Below, piece by piece: positions 11,290-21,716 of a DNA stretch of 64,000 nt. The number at the start of each line of letters is the position of its first letter. The first letter of the stretch is position 1. Source of the stretch: Hysterangium stoloniferum. Lineage: Eukaryota; Basidiomycota; Agaricomycetes; Hysterangiales; Hysterangiaceae. The position numbers and the translations under genes were made by a program. The notes below the pieces were generated by a model, which was given only the letters and a program-made list of their open reading frames with translations, had not been told where the DNA came from and searched no databases. The DNA lies in contig WHVD01000076.1 of assembly GCA_015178975.1 (NCBI GenBank), positions 124,001 to 188,000 on the forward strand, given 5' to 3'.

Positions 11290-12057
11290 CTAATGGAATT
11301 GCCGATAGTATATCTTGATGTAACTTTTCAGTATCCATAAGGATAACACTTCGCAAGACTGGGTGAATGAGGTAAGTGGCTCGGATAGGTGCGGACAGTT
11401 GTTTGGATGAAAACATAGGCTTAAAGTTATGTGGATTACAGTAACTGTGGCGTAGTCACTACTCCCCTCTTTAGGATAGACATCCCATTGTCTAGTCATA
11501 GTGTTGGGTTTTCCAGCAAGGCAGCCAGGATGGAAGCAGATTACCATATTAAAGGTGGAGAGGTATTCAGACCATTGGGCTTGCTGACAGGTGAGTAGTT
11601 TTGTGGTTGAAAAGTAAACCAAATTCTTGTGGTCAGTTATGTATAACATCTATTGGATGAGCCGATCCTTCCAGATAATGTTGCCATATCTTAAAAGCTT
11701 CAAATATTGCGAGAAGTTCCTTATTGTGAACATCGTAGTTGAGTTCAGGTACCAAAAAGGTGCGAAACAAGAAGGCTACTGGGTGGACTTCACCATCGGT
11801 GTCCAGAATGGACAATATCACAGCAAGAACATAATCTGAGGTGTCAGTTTCCGCAATGAGTTGAACATTGGGCTTCCAATGTGACAATATAGGGGCAGAT
11901 GTAAACACACTTTTCAATTCTTGGAATGCCGTTTGGCATTTTTCAGAGAAATTCCACAGGGCATCTTTATGAGTAAGATGAGTGAGCGGAACAGTAATTT
12001 TTTAGCAGTTGTGAATGAAACAATGATAAAAATTGGCGAAGCCTAAAAAGGACTGAA
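11290..12057 (-). pseudogene. Chromovirus RNase H / RT connection region
   Basis: Open segments 11917-11633 and 11649-11290 carry the gypsy RNase H signature (ETDTSDYVLAVILSI; FLFRTFLVPELNYDVHNKELLAI; YITDHKNLVYF). The first Asp of the RNase H site (TDTSDY) is present. The preceding connection segment (GFANFYHCFIHNC) is just left of the LTR2 insertion. A one-base shift joins the two ORFs at about 11640. Confidence 0.87.
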
Positions 12058-13428
12058 TGTTAAGGGTGCGTACACAGAGGGTTTCCAGCGAAACCCACGG
12101 GAAATCTGGTAGGACTTGGCTTCAGCTTATAGGCTGCACCCTCATGAGATTGTGTTGTCCAATTTCAAATGGGCAGACAGGAATCCCAGGGAGTCCAGGC
12201 GGAGTTCGTGGGTCCAGTGTTAAGTGCCATGTCAGGAACTTATTCCAGAACTATTGGAAAGTCACCAGGAAGTCAGAAACTGTCAGATAGGGTCAGGATG
12301 TTGGCTTCAGCTTATGTGCTGCACCTCTACGCAAACGCTCAAAGTCCTTAATTTCAGAGGTGAGACTTACAATGGAAGATATGGATATTTAGAGTTCCGA
12401 AGAGTTCCGAATATCGAGCATACAGAAAGATGGAAGAAGGAATAAGAAACTAAGTCGATATCAGATCTAAGGTAAAGTACAAATTCATGGAAACTAATAT
12501 AAGTCTTCTCGTTATTGTACTACAAACTGAGACCGTAATAAGATGGAAATGGAAGTATTCTTAAAATGGAAATACAATAAGACATATCGGGGAGACAATA
12601 TTCTGAAATGGGAATACAATAGACAAACGAGTGAATATTTGTTAACGGACAAATTGCCAAATGCAGAACAAGGGGAGAATGCGGAAGATACAGTAACTAT
12701 GATGTTCCATAGTCAGAGATCGGAAGTCGGATATTGAAACATCTGGGAATGGGTCGTAACATCGAGGGGTCATGGGTCGAGAGGTCAGGGGGTTGAGATA
12801 AATAAGTCAGAGGTTGAGAGATAGATGTGTTGGAGCCTGTGGGCTCCGACTAGCGAGAGTGGTATAATTTAAGGAGGAGTTTAGAGCAGAAAATGTACTA
12901 GATTACTGGGGAGAATCTAAGCTGATTTTCTGACTGGATTGTATGTACAACATCTGCCAGAGTATATAGACTGTGGAATGAATAACATACCAAATCCAGT
13001 AATGATGAAAACAAAACTAGCAAACATAAAATGAGATAAGTAAACACCAAATTTGGTGTTAGGAATGGAATGGAACAGAGCAGAGTCCAAATCATGACAG
13101 GTCATAATCCATAACAGGAAATGGAGCAGGAGTGGAGTCTGAATCGTGACAGCTCATTTGACTAAAATGGGAACAGGGCTCAGTTAGAGGGATGACAGGT
13201 TTTCCGAGCGGGGTCTGGTGACTGACACGTGGGACGAGGTCGGACATAGACAGGGACAGAGTCTGGCAGGTATTCCGGTGACTGATACAAGATGTAATGA
13301 AGTTGAATGTGGGCAAGTCTGATGTATGGAGTCTAGCGGGAATTCTGGTAAACTGACAATTGGTGCATATAGGGTGTGGGTGCGTATAAGTTATTGCCCG
13401 GAGTCCAGCAGGAATTCCAATCATAACA
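12058..13428 (+). mobile_element. LTR2 solo LTR, TSD CTGAA, itself containing a nested LTR
   Basis: Starts TGTTAAGGGTGCG and ends CAATCATAACA. CTGAA flanks both sides (12053-12057 and 13429-13433). Without the nested insertion (12218-12761 plus one 5-bp duplication) it is about 822 bp, the same as the 825-bp LTR2 at 15265. The shared hairpin is at 12118-12140. It separates RT from RNase H of the chromovirus. Confidence 0.94.
12218..12761 (+). mobile_element. LTR1-like solo LTR nested in LTR2, 544 bp
   Basis: Starts TGTTAAGTGCC and ends GGGTCGTAACA. The flanks are TCCAG (12213-12217) and TCGAG (12762-12766), a 5-bp duplication with one substitution. The intact LTR2 at 15265 reads GGGTCGAGGGGTC here, so TCGAG was the original. 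The shared hairpin is at 12303-12325. Confidence 0.88.
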
Positions 13429-14266
13429 CTGAATGTCCTTAACCTTTTGGGGTTCCAGCCAATCTTGAATGACTTGAATTTTAGAGTCATCCATGTGGAG
13501 ACCATCGGGTTCCATCATGAAACCTAAATATTCAACTGTGTCAACATCAAATGAACATTTTTTTCCATTTGCAAAAAGACCATGTTCTTAGAGTCTTCGG
13601 AGGACTTCATGGATGTGTTCATCATGAAGTGTAGAATCTTTGGAAAATATGAGGATCTTGTCTAGGTACACAATGACATAGATGTCAAGGAGGTTGGAAA
13701 AGACATCATTAATAAAATGTTGAAAGACCAACAGAGTGTTGGTGAGGCTGAAAGGCATCACTAGCCATTCAAAGGAGCCATAGTGAGTGCGAAAAGCCGT
13801 TTTCCATATGTCATCTTTGGCAATCCGAACCAAATGATAGGCGTGTTTGAGATCTATCCTTGTATAGATTCAGGCATTCCAAAGGGGCATCGAGTAAATC
13901 AGAGATTAGTGGTAACAGGTACTTATCTTTCCAAGTGATCACATTTAGTCCTTGAAAGTCAATGTAAAGCTGTAGGGAACTGTCTTTTTTCTGAACAAAT
14001 AGGACAGGGGCTTCATAAGGAGACTTTGAGGGTCGGATAAAACCTATAGCCAAGTGTTCATCCAAGAAATCTCAGATAGCCGATAATTCGGACTGCAAGA
14101 GAGGATAAACTGGGCCTAAGGGTGGATGTGAACCTTCTTCAATATCAATTTTCAAATTGTAGGGTCTGTGAGGGGCAAGTCGATCAGCTTTTTGTTTACT
14201 GAAGACGTCTGCAAATTTGTAATATTTTTCTGGAACACCTTCCAAATCTGCAATTGGTTCAGCCAC
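13429..14266 (-). pseudogene. Chromovirus reverse transcriptase, inactive
   Basis: Conserved RT blocks are readable in three frames: DVFSKQKADRLAPHRPYN and GFIRPSKSPYEAPVLFVQKK (14266-13960), then [20 protein letters not shown], and the palm motif read as YLDKILIFS (13660-13690). Family members have YLDDIL there, so the second catalytic Asp is Lys. A stop (near 14070) and a frameshift (near 13850) also break it. Ends at the LTR2 insertion. Confidence 0.9.
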
Positions 14267-14929
14267 CAGGGTTGCGAAGTGATTGGTGGTTTCATCAACT
14301 TTAAGGTTGACTGTAAATGCTCAGGAGCCTTCCAACTTGATGGCTCTCATAAAGGCTGCAGCATTTATTAGAGAGATGGGAGGCAGAGAGCTTGGATTTG
14401 CCACAGGGGCCAGAGGTGCCGTAGAGGCCATATTTGGTGAAACAGGTGGAAATGGACCAGTCATATCGGGTGCTGATGGGGTTCGGAAATGGATACTGCC
14501 AATACCCAATCAATCAACAGATTGTAGTGGGTGAGCCAGTTATGTCCTAGAACCACGGAGCAGCTCGAGTCCAACTGTGTTACATAAAATGTAACTGTCT
14601 GAAAGGTTCCACATGGGAACTGAAGTCAGAGTTCGCAGGCTTGCGAGATTACAGAGTTTGAGGTACCATTGAAAAGTTGGAGCAGAATCGGATCTATTGC
14701 ATAGGTTTTTAACTGATTTCTTCGGGAAAAACCTATATCTATAAAACAATGGGTTGAACCTGAATCTACAAGAGCTCAAAAAGTAAGACTCCTGAAGGGT
14801 TCCAAAGTAATATTTATGAACAATGAATTTGGATCATACAGGGCAGATGCATTAAGATGACAATTTTCCAGTGTGCAGGGAGATTCAATGTAACTCTCCA
14901 ACCTCGCGGAATCCAGAGAGTTGCTTAAT
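14267..14929 (-). pseudogene. Chromovirus retropepsin-like protease and linker
   Basis: The frame near 14560-14790 reads ALVDSGSTHCFID, the Asp-Ser-Gly active site of a retroviral-type aspartic protease. About 80 residues later comes SVVLGHNWLTHYNLLIDW, the typical downstream motif of gypsy proteases. Two TGA codons interrupt it (near 14645 and 14777). The linker between protease and RT (14267-14520) has no recognisable domain. Confidence 0.82.
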
Positions 14930-15264
14930 CTTTTTTTGACTCAGCAGCCGGCTTAGCCAGTTGTGAAGTCATGGCCATATTGGCCGATCAGGCTTCTGTG
15001 GCCTTCGGGCATGCAGCGACTCAGTGTCTGGGATCTGCACACAACAAACAAAGATTGTTGTCCATTCGGCATTGCTTTTCTTGTGGTAGGAGCTTGCTGT
15101 CGGAGCTGAGTTTGCCAGTTAGGTCAGGTTTTTCCTTGTCTTGAGACTTATTTGACTGTTTGCCCTTGCCTTTTTTGTCATTAGAACCCTTGTTGTCGGA
15201 CTTCTTATTGGAGTTCGAGTTGCCGCTATTGTTGGTGTTTTGATTACCAGACTTGTTGGCATTC
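14930..15264 (-). pseudogene. Chromovirus Gag C-terminus with zinc knuckle
   Basis: A CCHC knuckle (CLLCADPRH, then a TGA, then VAAC) is at about 15000-15050, followed by a Lys/Asn/Ser-rich tract encoded by 15120-15260. The frame ends in TAA near 14931. The gene is cut by LTR2 at 15265 and its remaining upstream part is at 16090-16320. Confidence 0.72.
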
Positions 15265-16089
15265 TGTTAGGGTACATACATGGTGGGTTTCCAGAGAAAC
15301 CCGTGGGATATCTGGTAGGACTTGGCTTCAGCTTATAGGCTGTGCCCTCGCGAGATCGTGTTGTCCAATTTCAGACAGGTGGACAGGAATCCCGGGGAGT
15401 CCGGGTGGGGTTTGTGGGTCGAGGGGTCGTAGGTCAGAGGTCGTGGGTTGAGAGGTCAGGGAGTTGGGATTAATAAGAGAGATAGATGTGCCGGAGCCCA
15501 TGGGCTCTGACTAGTGAAAGTGGTGTAATTCAAGGAGGAGTTTAGAGTGGAAAATGTATTAGATTACTGGGGGGAATCTAAGTTGATTTTCTGACTGGAT
15601 TGTATGTACAACATCTGCCAGACTATATAGACCATGGAATGAATAACATACCAAATCCAGTAATAATGAAATGAAACTAGCAAAACATAAAGCAAGAATA
15701 GTAAACACCAAATTTGGTGTTAGGAATGGGACAGAACGGAGCAGAGTCCAAATCGTGACAAATCATAAACCATAACGGGAAATGGAGCGGGAGTGGAGTC
15801 CAAATCGTGACAGGTCATTTGACTAAAATGGGAATGGGGCTCAGTTAGAGGGATGATGGGTTTTCCGAGCAGGGTCCGGTGACTGACATGTGGGATGAGG
15901 TTGGACATAGGCAGGGACAGAGTCCAGCAGGTATTCCGGTGACTGATACATGATGTAACGAAGTTGAACGTGGACAAGTCTGACATACGGAGTCAGGCAG
16001 GAATTCCAGTAAACTGAGAATTGGTGCGTATAGGGTGTGGGTGCGTATAAGTTAGTGCCCAGAGTCCGGTGGGAATTCCGGTCATAACA
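15265..16089 (+). mobile_element. LTR2 solo LTR, 825 bp, TSD CATTC
   Basis: Starts TGTTAGGGTACATAC and ends CGGTCATAACA. CATTC is duplicated at 15260-15264 and 16090-16094. The shared hairpin is at 15324-15346. This is the best uninterrupted LTR2 copy in the window and serves as reference for the copies at 3061, 12058 and 54140. Confidence 0.95.
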
Positions 16090-16329
16090 CATTCTTGTTG
16101 TCTGATGATTTTTTGTCCAATGGGTTTTCACGACTGATTTCTGAGCATCATTCCCAGTATCGGGCATCCACATTTTGGAGCTTTAGATGCATGAGGGGGA
16201 GTCTTTGGTTTGCCAGTCTCTCCTTTGGAAACTTCGTCTTTGAGGCAAGACGGGCCAACTGCAGTGACCCAAGCCCTAATGCTCGTGATCCCTCACTAAC
16301 CCAAATCCCAGAAAAGTGAACACTCTCTG
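16090..16329 (-). pseudogene. Chromovirus Gag remnant upstream of the LTR2 insertion
   Basis: Continues the Gag of the chromovirus. Short open stretches are Lys/Pro-rich, and no frame is intact. It is placed by position and by the target duplication that joins it to 15264, not by a domain match. Confidence 0.45.
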
Positions 16330-17747
16330 TGTTAAGCTTGGGTCTTGTGGGCAGATGGAACTGATTACCTGGGGAAAATTCATGGGGTTTCCAAGGATGG
16401 GTGGGACTTGGCTTCAGCTTACATATGTATATGCTGTGCCCTTGCATGATCATCAGGTCCCCACCCTCACACAAACTGTTAAGGTGCTCCAGTATTTCAA
16501 ACAGAGCAGATATTACAATGGAGACTAAAGACAATACTTAGCTCAATCAACCAGAGGCCAAATACTAAGAGTCATATGGGTAAGAGTCACAATGTCTTTG
16601 AGAGTATTAAGAGAAGAGTAAAGAGGATTTAAACAAGAGGAGGATAATCTAAGTCAAGTTTCAAACTAGAGAGCTGTAGCATTGTTAAGATCTAAGCAAA
16701 ACAGGGAGAGGAGGCTCTAAGTCAGGGGGGGCTGATGATGGTAACTAAGTCAATTGGGGGGCCAACAATACAGATCATACTAGTCAGGAGGTCCAACTCT
16801 ATAAATATAGTAGAGCTTGGCTTCAACTTATGTGTTGTGCCCTTGCATGAACTGTTAGGGTGCTCCAGTATTTTACACAGAGCAGATAGTATGCTAGGAA
16901 CAAAGATCAATACTTAGCTCAATTGACTGGAGGGCCAAATTAGTAAGAGTCATAAGGTAAGGGGTCATGGCTTGCCAAAGACACCTTTGAGGGTATTAGA
17001 ACAGGAGTAATAGGACTGAGAACTAGAAGGGGGTAATCTAAGTTGATATTCAAACTGGAGAACTGTAGCATACATGGAAAGAGCTTTATACTACAGTGAG
17101 ATGGATGATTGGGGGGCCAATCAGAGAAGTGAGAGTGATGATGAGTTAAAAAGAAGTAGGGGAAGGAACAGGAATCCAAATGAGACTAAATACAATATAA
17201 CAAAGTATTTTGAAAAGGTATGAGGTGGTAAATAGGATGTATACATGGAAATAGTGACAGGGGAGTGAAGGGAATGGAAGGCTAAGGGGCTAAGCTACAA
17301 AGAAACAAGTGTTGGGGGTGCTGTGAGTGGTGATACCATGAGCAGGAGTACTAATAGCAGGAGGCCAGAGGGTTATGAGACTAAAACAGGTTGTGGTGGC
17401 CCAAAATGACAGGGATCCTAACAAGCATACATGATAGGGTCTTTATATAAAAGTGTAAATTGATGATTGGAAGGCTGAGCAAGGAAGTGAGAATTGTGAC
17501 AGGTCAAAGGAAGCAAGAAAAGGATCAAGGATCAAGCTAAAACTAAATGTAATGTAACAAAAGTATTCTAAAAGGTATGAGGTGGAAAATAATATTTACA
17601 TATAGAACAGATGAAAGAGGAGCCTTGGGACAGAGATGGAAGGGAATGACTAAAGGGGTAATCTACAATAAACCAAGTGTCAGGGTGCTGGAGGGTTATG
17701 AAGGTGAAAACAAGTTATGGTGGCCTGAAAAGGTGAGGATCATAACA
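16330..17747 (+). mobile_element. LTR4 copy (outer), interrupted by a second LTR4
   Basis: Starts TGTTAAGCTTGGG and ends GGATCATAACA. Minus the nested copy it is about 670 bp. The shared hairpin is at 16410-16440, with its loop enlarged by about eight bases (ACATATGTAT) but both stems kept. The flanks CTCTG and CCTTG do not match. The left neighbour is the minus-strand chromovirus gag and the right neighbour a plus-strand gypsy gag, so this may mark a recombination point, or it may be the 5' LTR of the element at 17748. Confidence 0.75.
16683..17423 (+). mobile_element. LTR4 solo LTR nested in LTR4, 741 bp, TSD AGCAT
   Basis: Starts TGTTAAGATCTAAGC and ends GGGATCCTAACA. AGCAT flanks both sides (16678-16682 and 17424-17428). 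A TATA-like CTATAAATATAG (16799-16810) lies 8 bp before the shared hairpin at 16819-16841, in which the inner stem reads CAAC/GTTG. This is the reference LTR4. Confidence 0.94.
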
Positions 17748-18918
17748 CCTTGCATGATTGTCACAGCCTGGTTCAAACCCAGATTTTCTGGCCTCACTTC
17801 TGAGATCCCGATTGGCTTCATAATTGGGACACTTTCATTGAGGAACTTGAAACAAACTTCGGCCCCTACGACCAAACCGGCAATGCCAAGACCATGCTTT
17901 CCAATCTCAAAATGAAAGACACCCAACACATCACCGACTACATCGTCCATCCAGTTCAACAACCTTGCTGCACATTGTGACTGGGGCAATTAGGCCCTCC
18001 GTTACCAGTTTTACTCCAGCAATTCACCACATATCTTGGGTTATATAAGGTCTATTTGTATTTGTTTAGTCCTTATCCATTTACAATGAGTACCATCATC
18101 TCACTCAGACAAATGGGAAGTTATATGGTCTAGGAACAGCACCACAAAGACTTAACAGAGAGGACCTATATTTGCATGGGATACAGTTGATACTATATAT
18201 ACAATCCATTATATAACACTAGACCATGTTAAGCTTGGGGATTGTTGACATTGGTATTATGGACAAGATCATTTTCCTGTGCATTGTACTGACTTCAGAT
18301 TCCATTGTAATAGGGGTGTGTACTTTGATCAAAAAAAAAATCTCAAGCAGTGTTTATGAGCCTTCCAGATCTTCTTACTGGTCTTGAGTGGTGAAGAAAA
18401 ATAGGAAATTTTACATTGTTCATGACTTACAGCCACTCAATATAGTTACAATCAAGGATGCTGGTGTGCCATATCAGGCCTTATGCAGAACCCTGTGCAA
18501 GGCATTCTATTTACACACTAGGTGACTGATATGTAGGGTATGACCACATGCCCTTGGCAGAACAGTCCCACAACCTCACTACCTTTCAAACTCCCCTTGG
18601 TCTATACTGTCTCACTTGTCTGCCCATGGGATGGTCAAATTTGGTATCTATCTTTCAGGGACATGTTACCTTTATTTTGCAGGATGAGCTTGATGTTGCC
18701 CCACCATTCTTTGACAATATCCCAGTGCTTGGACAAAAGACATGTTATGAACAGCCAGATGGCACTCATGCCACTACTCCAGAGAACTCTGGCATTTGGC
18801 AGTTTATTTGGGAGCATTTTCATGACATTAATCACATTTTTCATAGAATTAAACATGTTGGAGGAATTTTCTCCACCAGCAAGTTGTATATCAGCCTGTG
18901 AGAAGTTAATATTGTGGG
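17748..18918 (+). pseudogene. Second gypsy element: Gag and RT fragments
   Basis: 17805-18010 translates, with one frameshift and one TAG, to a gypsy capsid segment (WDTFIEELETNFGPYDQTGN, then LKMKDTQHITDYIV). 18390-18480 reads VVKKNRKFYIVHDLQPLN and 18560-18897 reads FQTPLGLYCLTCLPMGWSN through HRIKHVGGIFS. These are the RT fingers and palm of the basidiomycete gypsy lineage whose catalytic block is FVDDVPV. Here it reads FFDNIPV, so the second Asp is Asn. Protease and most of RT are missing. 18010-18390 between the two is AT-rich with no domain. The strand is opposite to the chromovirus. Confidence 0.8.
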
Positions 18919-19622
18919 TGTTAAGATCTAAGCTGAGAAGAGGGGAAGTACTGCAAGTCAGAGGGCCGATGATGGGAATTGAGTTAATCAGGGGGGCTGA
19001 TGATAGAGATTATACTAGTTGGGAGATCTAACTCTATAACTGTAGTGGAGCTTGGCTTCAACTTATGTGTTGCACCCTCACATGAACTGTCAGGGTGCTC
19101 TGGTATTTCAAACAGAGCAGATAGTATGATATGAATAAGAGTCAACACTTAGCTTAATTGACCGGAGGGCTGAATCACTAAGAGTTGAGAGGTAGAGGGT
19201 CATGGCTTGCTGAAGACCACTCTTAAGAATATAGTGATGAGAGGGGAAGGTGAAAAACTAAGAGGGGCTAATCTAAGTCAATATTCAAACTGAAGAACTG
19301 TACTGTACATGAAAAGAGCTTTATCCTACATTGAGATGGATGAGTGGGAGGCTGATCAGAGAAGTGAGGTGCAAGACAGATCAGAGGAAAGTTATGACAA
19401 GGCAGGGAGCAATGGAAGTAATGTATAGTACTAGGCAAATACATGGATACAGAAATGGAGGAGTGGATGGAGTGGAGACAGAATGGGTTTCTAGTTCATT
19501 ATGAACAAGTATCAGGGGAGCCACAAGGGGTAATGACATGGGAAGGGGCTCTAATAATGAGATAATGAGGGTTTTCTAGTGAGAAACAAGTTGCCGGGGT
19601 CTGAAATGACAGGATCCTAACA
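18919..19622 (+). mobile_element. LTR4 copy, 704 bp
   Basis: Starts TGTTAAGATCTAAGC and ends GGATCCTAACA. The shared hairpin is at 19054-19076 with the CAAC/GTTG stem. The flanks GTGGG and GTATT do not match, and RT sequence does not resume after it, so it is either the 3' LTR of the internally deleted element at 17748 or a solo LTR followed by a deletion. Confidence 0.8.
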
Positions 19623-19769
19623 GTATTCACAGCAGTTTCCGAGGAATGATCCTGCACTATCCTGCACTATCCCAAATTTAAGAAAGGATGAATTTTAACA
19701 CCATAGACTTAACATATCCGAGTTAAGGGGTCTAATTTTCATTTAATCAATTTGACAAATTTATTGAAT

Positions 19770-20510
19770 TTTCTTGTTGTGGAGAGCTGCAGCTGCCAGG
19801 GCTTTTAAGCCTAAGGTTAAATCCGAAGTATCTGACATTGAAAAGAACTTGCCTTCAATACCAGAGTGTTGTTACAGTAGATGTGACCTCGACCTGATTC
19901 TGATTGTGAAGAGAAGGCAATTGTTGGGAATTTTTTATTTTTATTTTATTCAGTTTTTTGTTGATTTTCCTTGTCTTGCCTTACTATCTGGTTTGAAAGG
20001 CAGATAAATAGCTACACAATTTATAATGACACGGATCTGATATTTTCACTGCTGCCCAGGAGACCCACAGCTTGAGTGTGTCTGAAGACGACTAGTTTGA
20101 GGGACTGAGAGGGACACAGGAGAATATACTCAATTTGTTGAAGTCCTAGTACGAATTGCGTTACTGAAGGCAGTAATGTCTCAAATGTCTCATACAGAGG
20201 CAATATAGCGTGAGGGCTCTAGGGTATGGTAACTGATACTAGGATTAAGTCCAATTAACCCCCCAAAAATAGAGGTCTCGATCCATAACGGCGAATGTTA
20301 TATTCATGTGTGCCGTATGCACGTTAGAGATGTGTCCAAGTGCTACACTGATTTCATCAAATATGAAAGCTCAATCTACCATAGCACTAGTACTGGTCCA
20401 ATACTTTGTAGGTGGACTTGACGTATGCTTCTAATATACCCGTACCTGCTGCCACGTTTAAGTACATCTTGCCTTGTGCTGGAAAAGGCAAGTGATCCTT
20501 AGAAAGTGGT
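19770..20510. repeat. Segment duplicated at 25786-26100 and 36583-36978
   Basis: 19770-20110 matches 25786-26100 (shared words ACTATCTGGTTTG and GTGTCTGAAGACGACTAG). 20115-20510 matches 36583-36978 (GAAGTCCTAGTACGAATTG, GTGCTGGAAAAGGCAAG). The second copy was one block and is now split by the KDZ insertion and its surroundings. No gene is evident in it. 19623-19769 is non-coding. Confidence 0.85.
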
Positions 20511-21716
20511 CTCATTGATCCATGCCTCGCAAGGTAAGTATTACATCTAATCCAGCGAACGCCGTCGCAGCTAGGCTCAAAAACAACATTATGAACAGAC
20601 GGATGAGCTCGATAGGGAAACGCACAAAGCTTCACATTATGGCCATGGTCAGAGGTAAATACAAATGGCGTGCCACCTCTCTGAAACTAGTAAAGAACAT
20701 TTGGAAACAAGTCCTGGGGTGACCGACCAAGAGGCTCACAAGTCTCTCAGAAATGGATATTGCCGGGGTTTTAATGGTTGTTGTTAGGTTGCCAAGCACG
20801 TTATAGTTCCCTGCATGTGTCTTTAGTACCCAGTCGCATTCCGGTGTTACACGGGAATACATCTAGTCATAAAAAATATGTCATGAATACATTATTCTAG
20901 AAAGGAATGAAATCCGGTCTTCGACTATGTCCATGCTATTCGTGATTACACGACAAGAGTATGGTCATATTTTGAATTGACCGTCGGGAGCGCGCCGACT
21001 CCAACTCCCTCAGTCGGAAGGTTCGTTTGAAAAACCATTGAACCAACTGGGAGAGACCATGTCTTTCAATGTGATGGCCAAATAGTTCAACATGGGAGTT
21101 AGCGAAAAAAAAGTGGCCTAATGCAGAGGACAACGGAGAATATGGAGTTTTTGTGAGCAGAGATTTGTCAATCAATCAACGGGGCACCCCAACGTTGAGG
21201 AAGTAATGACTCTTGGAATTGTCTTGGCCTGTAGCATTTGTGATGATACAAAACGTTCATTACGTCGCAGCTTGATGTCCCTATCCTTAACGAGCATTTT
21301 CCAGGCTCTGTATCGGCGGCTGCCCGGTCAAGTCTATTATTTTTACCTAAGAAGAGAATAGGTGATGATGTAGATGTTCCGTTTGGGGTCCATTATCGAA
21401 CCTTGGGCAACATGGCATGTTTCGGGTGCATCTCATCACGGATCCCAAGTCACTACGCACCTTTGAATCTGCCTATCTGGTTTATTGGTCAACTTCGGAA
21501 ATGTCTAATATCCATTTGAGGCATGCTTTAAACAATGTACTCCTTGCCGTGAGCTGAGCTATGGGCGGTGTTAAAATCTCGTTATTCTTGCGGTAAATAC
21601 ATGTACAAAGGTGGTAGGGACAGTTATGCAAAAACCAGCACCATAGAGTTTAGGAAGAACGACAGCCAAGATCCTACATATTCCGTTTTCGAGTATCGCT
21701 TTATCTTACTCTTCAT
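20511..21716. other. Downstream flank of the WD40 gene, no convincing gene
   Basis: Minus-strand open stretches (20632-20862, 20936-21175) show no domain I recognise and no consistent splice pattern. Base composition and CpG content look like host DNA, not decayed repeat. It could hold a diverged gene end. I cannot support one. Confidence 0.35.

Larger units (their letters stand above)
9122..16320 (-). mobile_element. Ty3/gypsy chromovirus remnant, cut by three LTR insertions
   Basis: Read on the minus strand the order is gag zinc knuckle, aspartic protease, reverse transcriptase, RNase H, integrase and chromodomain, the standard Ty3/gypsy (Metaviridae) chromovirus order. The body is interrupted by LTR insertions at 9575-10297, 12058-13428 and 15265-16089, each with a 5-bp target duplication, and the middle one holds a further nested LTR. 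The coding sequence has many stops and frameshifts and has lost key catalytic residues. Its own LTRs were not found. Confidence 0.93.

Noticed and set aside
11627..11839. Plus-strand ORFs over the chromovirus (also 9273-9764, 10493-10678)
   Set aside because: Antisense shadows of recognised pol domains.
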